Assembly (NCBI GenBank): GCA_963576475.1
Contig: OY754986.1
Coordinates: 10,391,321-10,455,320, forward strand
DNA: 64,000 nt
Direction of reading: 5' to 3'
Source of the DNA: Molanna angustata
Taxonomy: Eukaryota; Arthropoda; Insecta; Trichoptera; Molannidae
Positions within the stretch are counted from its first letter, which is position 1. Each line of letters starts with the position of its first letter. Below the pieces are notes generated by a model that was given only the letters and a program-made list of their open reading frames with translations, searched no databases and had not been told where the DNA came from. Both the position numbers and the translations under genes were made by a program. This document shows positions 1 to 10,093 of this stretch, in pieces.

Positions 1-1053
1 GTAACCCAGCTGGTTTAACTCTAAAATTAATTCAATTTTGCCAAATTCGTGCAGTTTTTACTGTTTTAGCAGTTGATACAAAACCTCGGCTTCGGTTAAT
101 TTTGGCTGAATCCGAAATTTCGGTGGGACACTAGTGGCAGGATTCAACAGGTTTCCCAGTCTTTGGAGAGAAACAAAACACGCGAAACCATGAACCGTTA
201 TATAATGCATCATCACTACAAAACAGTATGCAATTCAGTAATAATGTGTAGACGGAAAAGTATTAATTAAGTTAGAGTAGACTATTTAGAGTTTGGAATA
301 GGACTTTGAAGAGTATTTAACTGGACATGCTATCTTCATACGAATATAGGTGACACGCGTTGAATTAAATAAATGTTTATGATTTTTTTTAGGGTTGTTT
401 GTTAGGTGGACGGGGATTCAATGTATTTGACTACGACATACGAATCTTAGCATAGTAACGAGCGACTGGCGTAAACTTTATTGTTGTGAGTCGCCTGGTG
501 CATGTAACGCTATGTGGACTCGTGACCTCTGCACTTTAGTTGCAAGACCTCTGCAAAAACACTGTTGACATAAATCATCATGAAACCATACATAACGACA
601 TCCCTGTCGTTGTTAAACAGCCGATACAAAGCGGAATGCGAGTATCGTTCGACACAACGGCCCGCTACGATATATGTAGGTACTTAAAATATTTATCTGT
701 CATGAAGGTGACTAGTAACTGACACAATTTATTCACCTATACTCTTTACAGACGATGATGCTGTTTAACAGACAATTGAATGTCGTTTAGTGGCATAATT
801 GCTTTGTTCGGCGGGCGGCGGTACATATGTACATACTTTGTACGTGTATCTCCGAGGAATGAGACTTGTCATAGGAATAATACGAGACTTATCATACCAA
901 GGTATGACTGGAGAATAATAAGCTACGCTCGTAATTAGCGTAACGAATTATTTATACGACATCGTGTGACAAATTCGCTTAATTAATATAGCTAATTAAT
1001 GATTCTCTGTTGCAGTGGTAGCAGTTTTACACATTTATATATTTATTTAATAT
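1..1053. other. AT-rich sequence, no gene recognised
   Basis: No open frame here resembles a known family; the longest is about 60 codons from a TTG. The first 200 bases have somewhat higher complexity than what follows. They could be part of a host transcript, but I see no splice sites or coding signal I would defend. Confidence 0.4.
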
Positions 1054-1340
1054 TAAATAAATTTGGAATGGTAAAATAAAACCAAAGTTTTTAGTTCTAC
1101 TAATTTAATGACACTGACTAGTTTCGGTCATCCAGTGACCATTTTCAAAGTGTGACAAAACAAGAGGTGGTTGGTGTTTATATAATATCTGGTTAAGGGG
1201 TTTGCAACATTTTTTTTTTTTTTGTTTATTTATTTTAATTAACCAGGTCAAATGGTCACTGGATGACCGAAACTAGTCAGTGTCATTAAATTAGTAGAAC
1301 TAAAAACTTTGGTTTTATTTTACCATTCCAAATTTATTTA
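1054..1340. mobile_element. 91-bp inverted arms resembling Penelope terminal repeats
   Basis: Bases 1054-1144 and 1250-1340 are reverse complements of each other over about 91 bp without indels, separated by 105 bp that hold a short T run. Each arm carries, reading inward-to-outward on its own strand, the string GGATGACCGAAACTAGTC followed by AGTG. This recalls the hammerhead core (GAAA, then a self-complementary ACTAGT helix III, then C) but has an extra G in the CUGAUGA box and almost no helix II. The design, inverted arms each with a GAAAC-plus-palindrome motif, is the same as in the Penelope relic at 46873-47637. No coding sequence lies between the arms. I infer a decayed Penelope-like terminal repeat pair; a fold-back DNA element is the alternative. 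Confidence 0.5.
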
Positions 1341-1402
1341 TTATTTGAAATGGAGTTCTACCAAGAATTGTCCGTAGAAAAGTTAAAAAAAGTTATTTAA
1401 TA

Positions 1403-1612
1403 TTGCTTCTCGGGCAACTAACAGGTACTATGTCAAATATTAATTTAATACGCACCCAATAACAAGTTTCCACATTCTGGAGACTTACGATATTAATCGT
1501 TTCACAGATCCAGACTGAAAACACAATTAAAAACTGTGCCTCCAGCGGGAATCGAACCCGGGACCTTTGGATTAGCAGTCAGATACCTAACCAACTGAGC
1601 CACGAAGGCCAA
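1403..1612 (-). mobile_element. tRNA-derived SINE, family A
   Basis: On the minus strand a tRNA-like head starts with GGCCTTCGTGGCTCAGTTGG (A box) and contains GGTTCGATTCC (B box). It is followed by a roughly 130-bp body that includes CAGACTGAAAAC read on the plus strand and the end TTGCTTCTCGGGC. The same head and body recur at 19964-20171, so this is a SINE and not a single tRNA gene. The anticodon stem is not well formed. Confidence 0.8.
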
Positions 1613-2224
1613 CATTTGATTATAGCGGAACAAAAAAATATTAAGAATTGCATTTATTTCATTATCAAATTGAAAGAACGTAGGTACGGTAAATTTTTTT
1701 ATAGAAAAATTTAAAATTTGCAAGATTTAATAAAAAAAAAAATCGGGTTAGTTATTTCATTTTTTTAGGTATACCTTATATACCTAAACATAGATAAATA
1801 ATACAAAAATCAAAATTATTACAGTATTTCTCAAATAAGTACTGTCCCAATAAAGTTTAAAAACTTGTGTTTGGGACAGGATTTATAACTCAAGACCAGC
1901 TGGACCAATATTGTAATATTGTAATAGTCTCTATTTTGGATTCGCCTCCGCCTCGAATAACAGAGTAACTATAAAAATATGGAGAAAATTAAACATCTAC
2001 ATCGTGTAATTAGGTCATTTGACCTATGAAGGAGGACTATTTTACATTAAAATTTTGTTATGAATCAAATTTTTAATGTAGAAATTCGGGGTAGGTAGGT
2101 AACCTAGTTAGTACCTACCTATTATTGATCGCTTTTGCAATGGTTTATGAAAATTATATAAAAATAGAATGAGAAATAATATTGAAAAACAAAACGTCTT
2201 CTAAGAATATTCTGACATACTTTT
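1613..2224. other. no gene recognised
   Basis: AT-rich spacer with short homopolymers and TACCTACCTA-type repeats near 2095-2125. No protein similarity seen. Confidence 0.4.
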
Positions 2225-2620
2225 TGGTTATTCTTCTTCATCGAGTATGGTCATTTGACCTATGAAAGTGGATTATTCTGAGAGAAGAAGGTCCTGTCCT
2301 TTCGTCTCTTCGCAGATCTTCGGCGTAGCCTTGTATTATTGGGTACTTCTGTCCTTACAATTTTGACAATTCTACTGCCGTCCATGAGATCGACGTGGAC
2401 TCTCCAGAAGCGAAGACTGAACTAAACTTTTTTTTATTTACGAACATACATGTCTTGGGACTTTTTCTCTGGAGAGATGAAGGTGACGGGAGGAACTGAA
2501 GGTACTGAAGGGACGGGAGGCACTGAAGTTACGGAAAGGACTGAAGGGACCATTTTAAATTATACAGGAAATACGAAGATTGCTGGGTTTCGCTAGTTTA
2601 ATATAAAGGGCAAAAATAGA
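2225..2620 (-). repeat. dispersed repeat with LINE RT C-terminal relic
   Basis: This stretch is clearly related to 36811-37230. Both share a tract reading GGTCATTTGACCTATGAAAG or close to it, then a segment whose minus strand resembles the end of a LINE reverse transcriptase (a GRPAKRWKDSW-like reading through frameshifts, best seen in the 36.8-kb copy), then a purine-rich tract built on CTGAAGGGACGGGAGGCA. The protein remnant is too broken to assign to a clade. Confidence 0.55.
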
Positions 2621-2802
2621 AGGACGAAGAGGAGTTGTCTCGTTCCATATCCTCGTTTCATAACATAAAGTTAACAGACATACCAGGAGAGACGAATATG
2701 TTCCTAGCTTCACCGCACAGGGAAGTTCTTACTACAGTAGGTAATTGCTAACATCGAGGGAACATGACACGGTAAAAGAAGATTATGAATAACAATTTTT
2801 TC

Positions 2803-3033
2803 GCGTATGCTGTGAGGCACCAGCTTAGAATAGTGCTTCCACTATTTTCTATTATCGTTTTCGGGTGTCCCGTAAGAGCTGGGTACCTAATCGAAAATAA
2901 AACAGGTTCAGCAATGAGGTTCACCACCCATTCTGATTGGAGTGCCTTTTTAGGCGAGACTAGACAAGACTGTGAGCATACACGCATGTGCCGTGCTTCC
3001 TTTTATAAACACACCCGCACATCATCGTCGGTT
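2803..3033 (+). repeat. dispersed family M, 5' portion
   Basis: A member of a roughly 250-bp family also found at 33325-33605, 43150-43397 and 57712-57967 (minus), with end fragments at 16489-16530 and 54180-54300 (minus). Shared landmarks in order are CTTAGAATAGTGCTTC, TTTTCGGGTGTCC, TGAGGTTCACCAC, GCATGTG, CTTCCTTTTATAAA and CACACCCGCACA. This copy stops before the conserved ATGCCGTGATGGTATG end. The 90-codon open frame over it is not conserved in the other copies and is not a gene. Confidence 0.7.
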
Positions 3034-3676
3034 ATCTCTTTTTACGTCATATTTTAATCAATCAAAATCAATCAAAACAACAATAAGACAGCAGGTGTAC
3101 ATATCAAAATAAATACATATTTATAAGAAAAGGTACGATTATTCATAATTAAAATCTAGTAGTACTTACTGATTCAAAATAAAATAATTAAAACAACTAA
3201 TGTACTAAATAACCTACAATTAATTATTCAGAAAATATAATTTTAGGGAAAAAATATATAGAAGGTCTCCTATACCTTGCAGCTAAATAAATGCGAACAC
3301 AGGATGTCTGCTACAACTTCTAGAGAAACTCGTACTATGTAATACCTAGAAACGCGAAAATAAATTATCAGTACTTAAGTTGGCGACTGCTGATACCGTA
3401 CCTATTTTTCAATTTGATATTTCATCATTATGACTAATCAAATCGTTTTGAAAAATATAACTTAGATAGTTTGGGTATGAATGAAGAAAAATACTCCTTA
3501 ACTTTTTAATAATGTTCTGCATAAATTCTTATAGAAAAATAATAGCATACCCCGATTCTCAACGTTTTTCTTATAGTTTCAATAGACTATAAGGCGTAAA
3601 GCTATAATTTGTTTTTAATTAGAGAAGACTTAAATATCTGGAAAAATGTGTCTTTACATTTGCAATAATAAATCAA
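3034..3676. other. no gene recognised
   Basis: AT-rich spacer between two repeats; nothing with protein similarity and no internal repeat of note. Confidence 0.4.
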
Positions 3677-3840
3677 GGGGCAAGTCTGGTCCAACCGGCG
3701 AAATCAAAACCCTCAGCATGCGTATAATTATCATATGGATTTCTATGACATCTAAAGATAGAACTCCATGATATAATAATTATATCCATGATATGGGTAA
3801 TCACTGGGGTTTTGATTTCGCCGGTTGAACCAGACTTGCC
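3677..3840. mobile_element. fold-back MITE, family F
   Basis: A near-complete palindrome. The left end GGGGCAAGTCTGGTCCAACC is mirrored by the right end. The two arms also match internally, including CGGCGAAATCAAAACCC and the central TATAATTAT blocks. Related copies are at 46605-46787 (full), 62418-62568 (left arm shortened), 33088-33150 and 16856-16891 (right half only). No coding capacity, so it must be mobilised by another element's enzyme. No clear target duplication for this copy. Confidence 0.8.
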
Positions 3841-4312
3841 TGAATCCTAAAAAAACATTTATTTTCCATTCAGCGCCATTGCGAAATAAAAGTTTTTTGG
3901 GTTTCTTTACTAAACCTGAAGCATATTTTTCCAGATATTTTTGTCTTTTTTAATTTAAAAAAATATACATAATTGCTCTACGCCTTATAGTTTTTTATTT
4001 TTTTTGTATTTTTATTATTTTTCTACAAGAATACATACAGAACATAATTAATAAGTAAATGAAGACTATCTAAATTATTTTTTTCAAAATGACTCAAAAT
4101 GACTGAAAAAAAAATATCCAATTGAAAAAATGGTACGTTGGCACCTGGCGCCCTCTTAAAGTAAAAAATGACCATGAAATTTGTTTTGATTTTTTCTCGA
4201 TGTCGTTTTAAAAAGGAACATAATATATTATTCATTTATTTATGCCTTGTCACAGCGTCGCACTTTTATTTATATTAACAATTGTTTTTAAATATTAAAC
4301 CTTCAATATACA
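3841..4312. other. no gene recognised
   Basis: AT-rich, with T and A runs. A 70-codon minus-strand frame at 4023-4235 shows no recognisable similarity. Confidence 0.35.
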
Positions 4313-4700
4313 CGAACCAATCGCTTCTCGAGTTCTCAAATTAACACATCAGCGAAGCTTTGGAGTGATCTTCCGAATTCTGTGAATTCCACCTTCTTAC
4401 AACCCAGGTCTTTTTAAAATCAGAATTAATATTTTCCTGAGCAGATTGCAAACCCTCGCATTAAGTTTCTTCCGAAGAGTATAATAGATTTAAAGATCTG
4501 AAGTCTACGAGCGTGAATCTTCCATCCACATTCGTCGATTGTTCTTTTGCACTATGGTGCCGAGATTGCTAATCTAGAGGGCTCCATGAGCTACTTTTCG
4601 TGCTATGCATTTTATTTTTATTATTAGCGTTCTGTGAAGGGGCCATTTATAGTCCCCATATGCAGAGCGGGTGGTAAATAATAGACCCAAATCCTAATAG
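4313..4700 (+). pseudogene. LINE 3' end relic (RT C-terminus plus tail)
   Basis: The plus strand from 4313 reads RTNRFSSSQINTSAKLWSDL then PNSVNS. This matches the conserved end of many insect LINE polymerases, where a run of serines precedes a SAxLWNxLP box. The frame is lost soon after at 4416. The following roughly 250 bp (GCGTGAATCTTCCATCC, GATTGTTCTTTTGCAC, GCGTTCTGTGAAGGGG) recur in diverged form at 20475-20760 and look like the 3' tail of the same element. The clade is not resolved. Confidence 0.55.
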
Positions 4701-5002
4701 TCGGTGTCCCCTTCGTAGCCATATTTAAAACGAGAGGGTTGTGGCCAACGCTCAACTCCTCACAACCAAGTCACTCCACAAAGTATTCGGGTTTTCTTAT
4801 ATATTTATTTTATAGGAGTAAGTAGCAATTGTGCAATGACCCAATATCATTCTCGAGATATAAGAGATCTCTCTTTTGGGCATTTTTTGTTTGTTAAATC
4901 AAAGGAAAGATGGATTGTTTAATTGCATATTATAAAAGTATATACCTACCTATGGTTTCAGAAAATATTTTCCATAGGTCATGCCATTTATTTTTGGCAA
5001 TG

Positions 5003-5392
5003 TTAATGAGAAAGAATTGTGTATTGGATGGAAAGGGAGATGTTAAAATAATAGGCGAAAGAACTGGTAGCTTGTTTTGCTAATTCATCCGCGATCTCGT
5101 TCCCTTTTATAATATAGGTTAAGTTATGATGGAGTAGAGCAGACTTTGCACGCTGTGTGTGATGTAGAAGGAAATGCGCTGGTTGCATAATGGTACCGGA
5201 ATGCGGCTATTCAGAACCAGCGAGTGAATTAAGGTCAACGAGAATTGACTGAATAGAACAACGGCTGAGGAAAACATCACGAGAGAACGTTAAGCGCAGT
5301 GCACCCAAAACTGAAACAAAAGCATTTCTCGATGTGGCAAGTTTGTTAATACTATAACTTTTCGTCAGGTTGTATAACTTTTCAAGATCCAC
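5003..5392 (-). pseudogene. RNase H-like relic of a LINE
   Basis: Minus-strand frames at 5207-5392 and 5003-5188 are in line and separated by a short gap. The second contains HHNLTYIIKGNEIADELAKQ. The G-N-E-x-A-D-x-L-A box is the conserved end of the RNase H domain carried by I- and Jockey/R1-type LINEs. The upstream conserved acidic motifs are not recognisable, and no RT is attached. I read it as a short, decayed fragment. Confidence 0.55.
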
Positions 5393-5969
5393 TAGTGAGC
5401 GTAACAGGGTTTCAGGGTTGTTTCTCGCACATATGTCACACCTGAACTGCGCCAGAAATACTATTTCATTTTGGAAACTTTTAAAAATATTCGATTTTCA
5501 GAATACAATCTCGGCATGATTACTAGTTGATAATCTGCAATAAAAAAATAACCTTAAAAATAGCGAATCCATAACTTCCTCTTACCTTCTTAACTCCTAC
5601 TATATGCATAACAATGAACGATAGACGGCTGATGATGTCACCACTAACCCGTTGAAAGATTTCAGTAAAATATACGCTTGGAATTCTAAAATTACATCTT
5701 TCCACGCAAACATATTGGATAGTAAACCACATGGATATCAACAATATGTTGATGAAGCATTCATAAACAACCAATTTTTACTTTCACAATACCGATTTAA
5801 CAATAATCAATAAAAAAGGAATGAATTATGATAAAAAGAAAGGAAGGAAAGGAATAGAATGGAATGGAAGGAAAAGAGAAGTAATGAAGGGTTATTAAAA
5901 AAATCTATAAGTAGGTTGCGCAGAGCGCACATTTGTGTCTTTTTGCTTCGTTGGTTTACGTGCAAATCG
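5393..5969. other. no gene; fragment of another dispersed repeat
   Basis: About 60 bp near 5518-5575 are, in reverse complement, similar to 46365-46428 (both have a CTAGTTGATAA-type string beside a TTTTTTTATTGCAG-type string). Otherwise there is only an A/G-rich tract near 5815-5885. Confidence 0.45.
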
Positions 5970-5985
5970 CCCCCCCCCCCCCCCT
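5970..5985. repeat. poly-C run
   Basis: Sixteen consecutive C residues. Confidence 0.9.
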
Positions 5986-6260
5986 TCTCGACTAAAAGTT
6001 CAAGATGTTTGGCTACAAATAAAAATGTCTGATAAATAATGTGTAAGTAATTGTCTATCTTGACACAGAGTTTTTTTCTAGTAAGATATGTAAATTAATG
6101 AAACACTATAAACTTGCTACTTGCGCAGGGTGCAAGGAAGTGTTCATTATTATTATATGTAGATTGATCTCGGTTATGATCCGGTAATTTCCTTCACAAC
6201 GGAGCGTACTCAAGTTGTGAGGCTATGTGTTTGTGTGTCTGTGTGGTTGTGTGTAGTTGT

Positions 6261-8304
6261 TTAAAGTGGTACCTGTAGAAATTTTCTGACTATTGTGCAT
6301 GTGTTGATAATTGTAGTTTTTTGTATGTTGGTGATTACGTATGGGGGTAACTTTAGTATGTCTATATTTTTTTGGAGAGTTTTTGGTATGATGCCTGTAG
6401 ACGATAATATTATTGGGACTATTGTAACTTTTTCTTGTTTCCACTGTGATTTTATCTGTTCTGCTAAAGGTACGTATTTATCTATTTTTTCTAAATGTTT
6501 CTTTTGTAGATTTGCTGTATTTGGTATCGATATTTCTATTAGATATGTGTGTTTATGTATTTTGTCGATTAATGTAATGTCTGGTCGGTTATGTAGGTTT
6601 GTTCTGTCTGTGATTATGTCTCTATTCCAGTATAGTTTGTAGTTATCATTTTCTGTTACAGCTGGGGGTGTGTATTGATACCACTTGGGGTGTGTTTCGA
6701 TAAGTTTATGTTTGTGGGCTAGTTCCAAATATATGTGTTTGCAGATGTTATCGTGTCTTATTGTATATTCCGTCGGTGCAAGAGTTGAGCAGCCACCTGT
6801 TATGTGTTCTATTGTTTCTTTTTGTAATTTGCACTTTCTGCATGTGTCGTTTGTTATTGTATTGTCTTTTATAATATGTTTCGTGTAGTTTTTTGTTTTT
6901 ATTATTTTGTCCTGAATAGCTATGATAAATCCTTCTGTTTCTGCGTAGAGGTCTGAGTGTTTGAGCCAATTATTACTAAGGGCTTTATCAATATGTTGTT
7001 GTTGTAGATGACTTGGGTGTATTCCATGTAATGTTTTATTTTTCCATGTTTCAATTTTTGCGTCATGTGTTGTTATTTCTAGATTGCGTTCGTTGTCGTT
7101 AAGTGTAAGTGGTGAGTATGTGTGATCTATGTTTATGATTTCATTATGTATTGGGCTATTTCGTTTTGTGTAGAAGTATTGCCTTAAGTTATTTATTTGT
7201 GTATGGTGTAGATTTTTAATGTCTATGAGTCCTCTTCCTCCTTCCTCTCTTGGCAGTGTGAATCTTTCTATTGCTGAATGTTCGTGGTGAATTCTATGTT
7301 TTGATGATGTTGTTCTGAGTTTAATGTTGAGATCGTCAAGTTCCGTATTGGTCCATTTAATTATTCCAAATGTATATGTTAGTACTGGTATTGCGTATGT
7401 GTTTATTGCTTTAGTCATATTTTTTCCATTTAGTTGTGTTTTGAGGAGGATATTTAGTCTTTTAAGGTATTCGTTTTTGGTGGTTTCTTTTATCTTTTTA
7501 TCTTTTATGCTTGGGTTCTGGAGAATTCCCAAGTATTTATAAAATTCATCTTCGTCCATTGCGCGTATTATTTCATTCGTATCCTTCAAGGTGCTTCCCG
7601 TGTGTTCCATGGGTTTACCTCTTACTATTGAGCATGTGTTGCATTTATCAATACCGAATTTCATTTTTATGTCATTACTAAAGCGTTCAGTTTTATAAAT
7701 TAGTTGTTTTAGTTCGTCATTATTTTTGCCATATAGTTTTAAATCGTCCATGTATAGGTGGTTGATTTTTATAGGATTGGTATTTAAGTTGTGTGTTGTG
7801 ATTTTGTAGCCAAGTTTGCTTTTGTTAAGCATCTTGGAGAGTGGGTTGAGGGAGATACAGAACCATAGTGCGCTTAGGGAGTCACCTTGAAAGATTCCGG
7901 TTTTAATGTTTATTTGTTTTGATTTTATCATTTTGTTGTTTAGTTTTAGGTATATTGTCGTGTTCCAGGTGTTCATTATTTGTTTTAAAAATTCTACAAG
8001 TTTTATGTCAATTTTGTATATTTCTAGAACTTTTACTAACCATGAGTGGGGGACACTATCAAAGGCTTTTTGGTAATCTATGTATGCACAGTACATGTTC
8101 CTTTTCTTCTTTATCGCCTGATTTGTTATTGTCCGGTCGATGATGATTTGTTCTTTGCATCCTCTGCTTTGCTTTCTGCATCCTTTTTGTTCTTCTGTTA
8201 ATATGTTATTTTGTGTTAGGAAAAGATCTATTTTTGTAGTTATAATTGAGGTAAGAATTTTGTATATTGTGGGTAGACATGTGATTGGACGATATTTAGA
8301 TGGA
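6261..8304 (-). pseudogene. Dong-like RT core and restriction-like endonuclease
   Basis: This is the downstream frame of the same protein. It is open from the frameshift at 8305-8309 down to a stop at 6261; the first ATG is at 8096. Counting from that Met: RT motif A YIDYQKAFDS (5-14), motif B GIFQGDSLSALWF (67-79), motif C YMDD (115-118) and a YKYLGI box near 187. The C-terminus holds a CCHC knuckle (C419, C422, H431, C436). It is followed by RPDITLID and YLIEIS (504-523), which fit the RPD and acidic residue of the restriction-like endonuclease of R2/R4-type elements. All key catalytic residues are present. The enzyme would nick target DNA and prime reverse transcription from the nick. Confidence 0.9.
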
Positions 8305-9946
8305 TTTTTGTGTCTGTTGATTTAGGTTTGAGATATGTGATACCTTTAGTGAAAAAAGATGGGAGGTTTTGGTTTTCCGTTACGCATTTGTGTAATAGTT
8401 CGGAGAATTTTTCATGTGTTACAGGGAGATATTTGTACCAGTAATTTTGGATATTATCTATGCCTGGTGTCTTCCAGTTGTGTGTCTTCTTTATAGCAGT
8501 TTTGAAGTCAGTTATATTTATTTGTATTGTGGCCATGTTTTGAAATTGGTTATTGTCATTTTCTTCCTCTGTTATCCATGTGGCATTTTCATTGTGTTTT
8601 TTGTTTTCAGACCAAATGTTCTCCCAGTATGATTCAATTTCATTTAATTTAGGTGCGTCTGTAATTTCTATATTGTTGTTTTTTAGGTTGTTGTAGAAGC
8701 TTTTTTGGCTTGTTTGAAAATTGAGATTGTGTGTTTTCCTGTCATAGCATTTTTTGTAGCGTTTTAATCTATGTGATTGTGCTGATAACTTTTGTGTTAG
8801 CGTATCAAGGAGTATAGTTAGGTTGTGTTCATTGTATTTGTCTTTAATCGTTTCAATTTCCCGTATTTTTCTTGGATTTTTTAGATTATCTTTAATTTTT
8901 TGTGTTACTTTGCCTATTTCATTTCTTAATGAGTTGATTTTGATTTGTATTCTGTGTTGCCATGCTGGTATAGTGCTTCTGTGTGTTCTATGGGAGTTTT
9001 CTGTTTTATTGTTTATATTTTGTTTGTTTAGTGTAATAATGGTGTATGCACTACAGTAAACTAATAGATGTAATTTTTCGAGTGTTGTTTCAGTGTTAAT
9101 CATGTTATGTAGAATTGTGTTGAAAATATTGATCATGTTAATGGTTTGTTTGTTGATTTTGAGCTTTGGTAGGTGTGGTCTTGTTGTGGGGTCGCTATCT
9201 TTATATATTTCGATTGTGTGTTCTAGTGTGTTTGTGATTTGTGATTTTGTGTCTGGGTTGTGTTCTGTTCTTCCGTTGGTCTCGTCATTGTTGTTAGGGC
9301 TTATTGTTGTATTATTGTTCATATTGGTGGATTCGTTAGTTATGTTTATATTTGGTTGTTCAGTGTTATTTTGCTGTGGTATTATTGATATTTCCTGTGG
9401 ATTGTTGTGGTTTATTTGCGTATTTGTTATGTCTTGTGTTAATGTACTTATTCTATTTTGATTACTCATTCTGATTGCGTCTTGTTTTATTTGATCAAGT
9501 ATTGATAGTTGTATTCTTTTGTTGTTTATTATAACTCTTTTCTGGTCCGCCAGTCGCTGTTCTGTGATGTGTGAGAGTTCTGGGTAGATTGTGGTGAATT
9601 GTGTATGTAGCTCCTGTCTGTATCCAATTATTTGTGTGTCTCCTTGTGTGATAGTGTAGTAGCAACGCATGAGGTTTATGTTCATGTCATCTGTCCATTT
9701 CATGCGTTGTCGTGGTTTTCCCGCTTTGGTTGTTGTCGGTTGACTTGCCGACAAAGCACTTTCAGCAGGTCGGGTGTGTTGGGTTTCGGCTGTTGTTTCT
9801 TCGGGTGTCCCGGCATGTGTCCGCCTGTTCGACAGCATGTCATTAGCGGCTCTCATGCTGCTACGCCCAGCGCTAACTCCGGACGTGCCCTGGCGCTCCC
9901 CAGGTAGCGGTGTTTGTCCGAGGCTTGTGTTTTTTGTGTGATCCAT
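8240..9946 (-). pseudogene. Dong-like polyprotein, N-terminal part and start of RT
   Basis: The frame runs 568 codons from an ATG 123 bp inside the element. Residues 1-80 are low complexity. Residues 81-145 (RMKWTDDMNINLMRCYY, then ITEQRLADQKRVI) look like the Myb/trihelix-like DNA-binding segment seen ahead of the RT in R4-type proteins. A long Asn/Thr/Ile-rich linker follows. Residues from about 475 (HNWKTPGIDNIQNYWYKYLP, then GITYLKPKSTDT) are the N-terminal RT motifs. From there on the frame is wrong: the last 20 or so residues are out-of-frame sequence after the indel at 8305-8309. No zinc finger is visible in this part. Codon use is strongly AT-rich, with abundant AAT and ACA. Confidence 0.85.
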
Positions 9947-9972
9947 GTATGTGTTGTGTGTTTGTACCCTTT

Positions 9973-10069
9973 ACCCGTTGGCAAGCTACTCGATGTAGTT
10001 GTGTAGCTCCCCGCCCCTCACGTAGTTCTAGATGTTTTTAACTGGACGTGGGTTTGGTTTTTGAGGGGC
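9973..10069 (-). ncRNA. HDV-like self-cleaving ribozyme candidate in the 5' leader
   Basis: Read on the minus strand from the first base of the element, the segments fall in the order of the HDV double pseudoknot. P1 is GCCCCTCA (10069-10062) with TGAGGGGC (10020-10013). P2 is ACCC (10053-10050) with GGGT (9976-9973). P3 is CGT (10048-10046) with ACG (10023-10021). P1.1 is CC (10045-10044) with GG in 10012-10009. P4 is AGCTAC (10008-10003) with GTAGCT (9989-9984). The P4-to-P2 joint reads TGCCAACGGG, which matches the C-N-A-A pattern around the catalytic cytosine (here C at 9981). Cleavage would fall exactly at the TAA/element border. HDV-like ribozymes are established at the 5' ends of R2 and several other LINEs. 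J1/2 is longer than usual here, and L3 carries an extra AGTT/AACT pairing. Activity is inference. Confidence 0.7.
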
Positions 10070-10093
10070 TTATTATTATTATTATTATTATTA
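10070..10093. repeat. TAA/TTA microsatellite (Dong target)
   Basis: About eight TTA units on the plus strand, directly abutting the 5' end of the Dong-like element. The matching short TAA run on the other side is at 6146-6156. Confidence 0.9.

Larger units (their letters stand above)
6156..10069 (-). mobile_element. R4/Dong-like non-LTR retrotransposon
   Basis: A nearly complete minus-strand element of about 3.9 kb with one long coding region (9946 down to 6261), a 123-bp leader and a roughly 105-bp 3' UTR. It has a reverse transcriptase with a YMDD active site and a C-terminal restriction-like endonuclease, the combination typical of the R2/R4/NeSL group. The flanks identify the lineage. 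On the element's strand the 5' end follows about eight TAA units, and the 3' end is followed by TAATAATAATGA. Dong of Bombyx mori is known to insert into TAA repeats. The only clear inactivating lesion I see is a one-base loss in an A run (T5 at 8305-8309 on the plus strand). The leader can fold as an HDV-like ribozyme (separate entry). I infer a fairly recent insertion. Confidence 0.9.

Noticed and set aside
1540..1612. Possible tRNA gene
   Set aside because: Good A and B boxes but poor anticodon stem, and the head recurs with the same body elsewhere; it is a SINE.
8305..8309. Programmed frameshift in the Dong-like element
   Set aside because: It sits between conserved RT motifs in a plain A run with no slippery-site structure; a simple deletion or assembly error is more likely.
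9093..9461. 122-codon plus frame and other plus frames at 6.3-9.9 kb
   Set aside because: Antisense shadows of the Dong-like coding region, Val/Phe/Cys-rich as expected for that.
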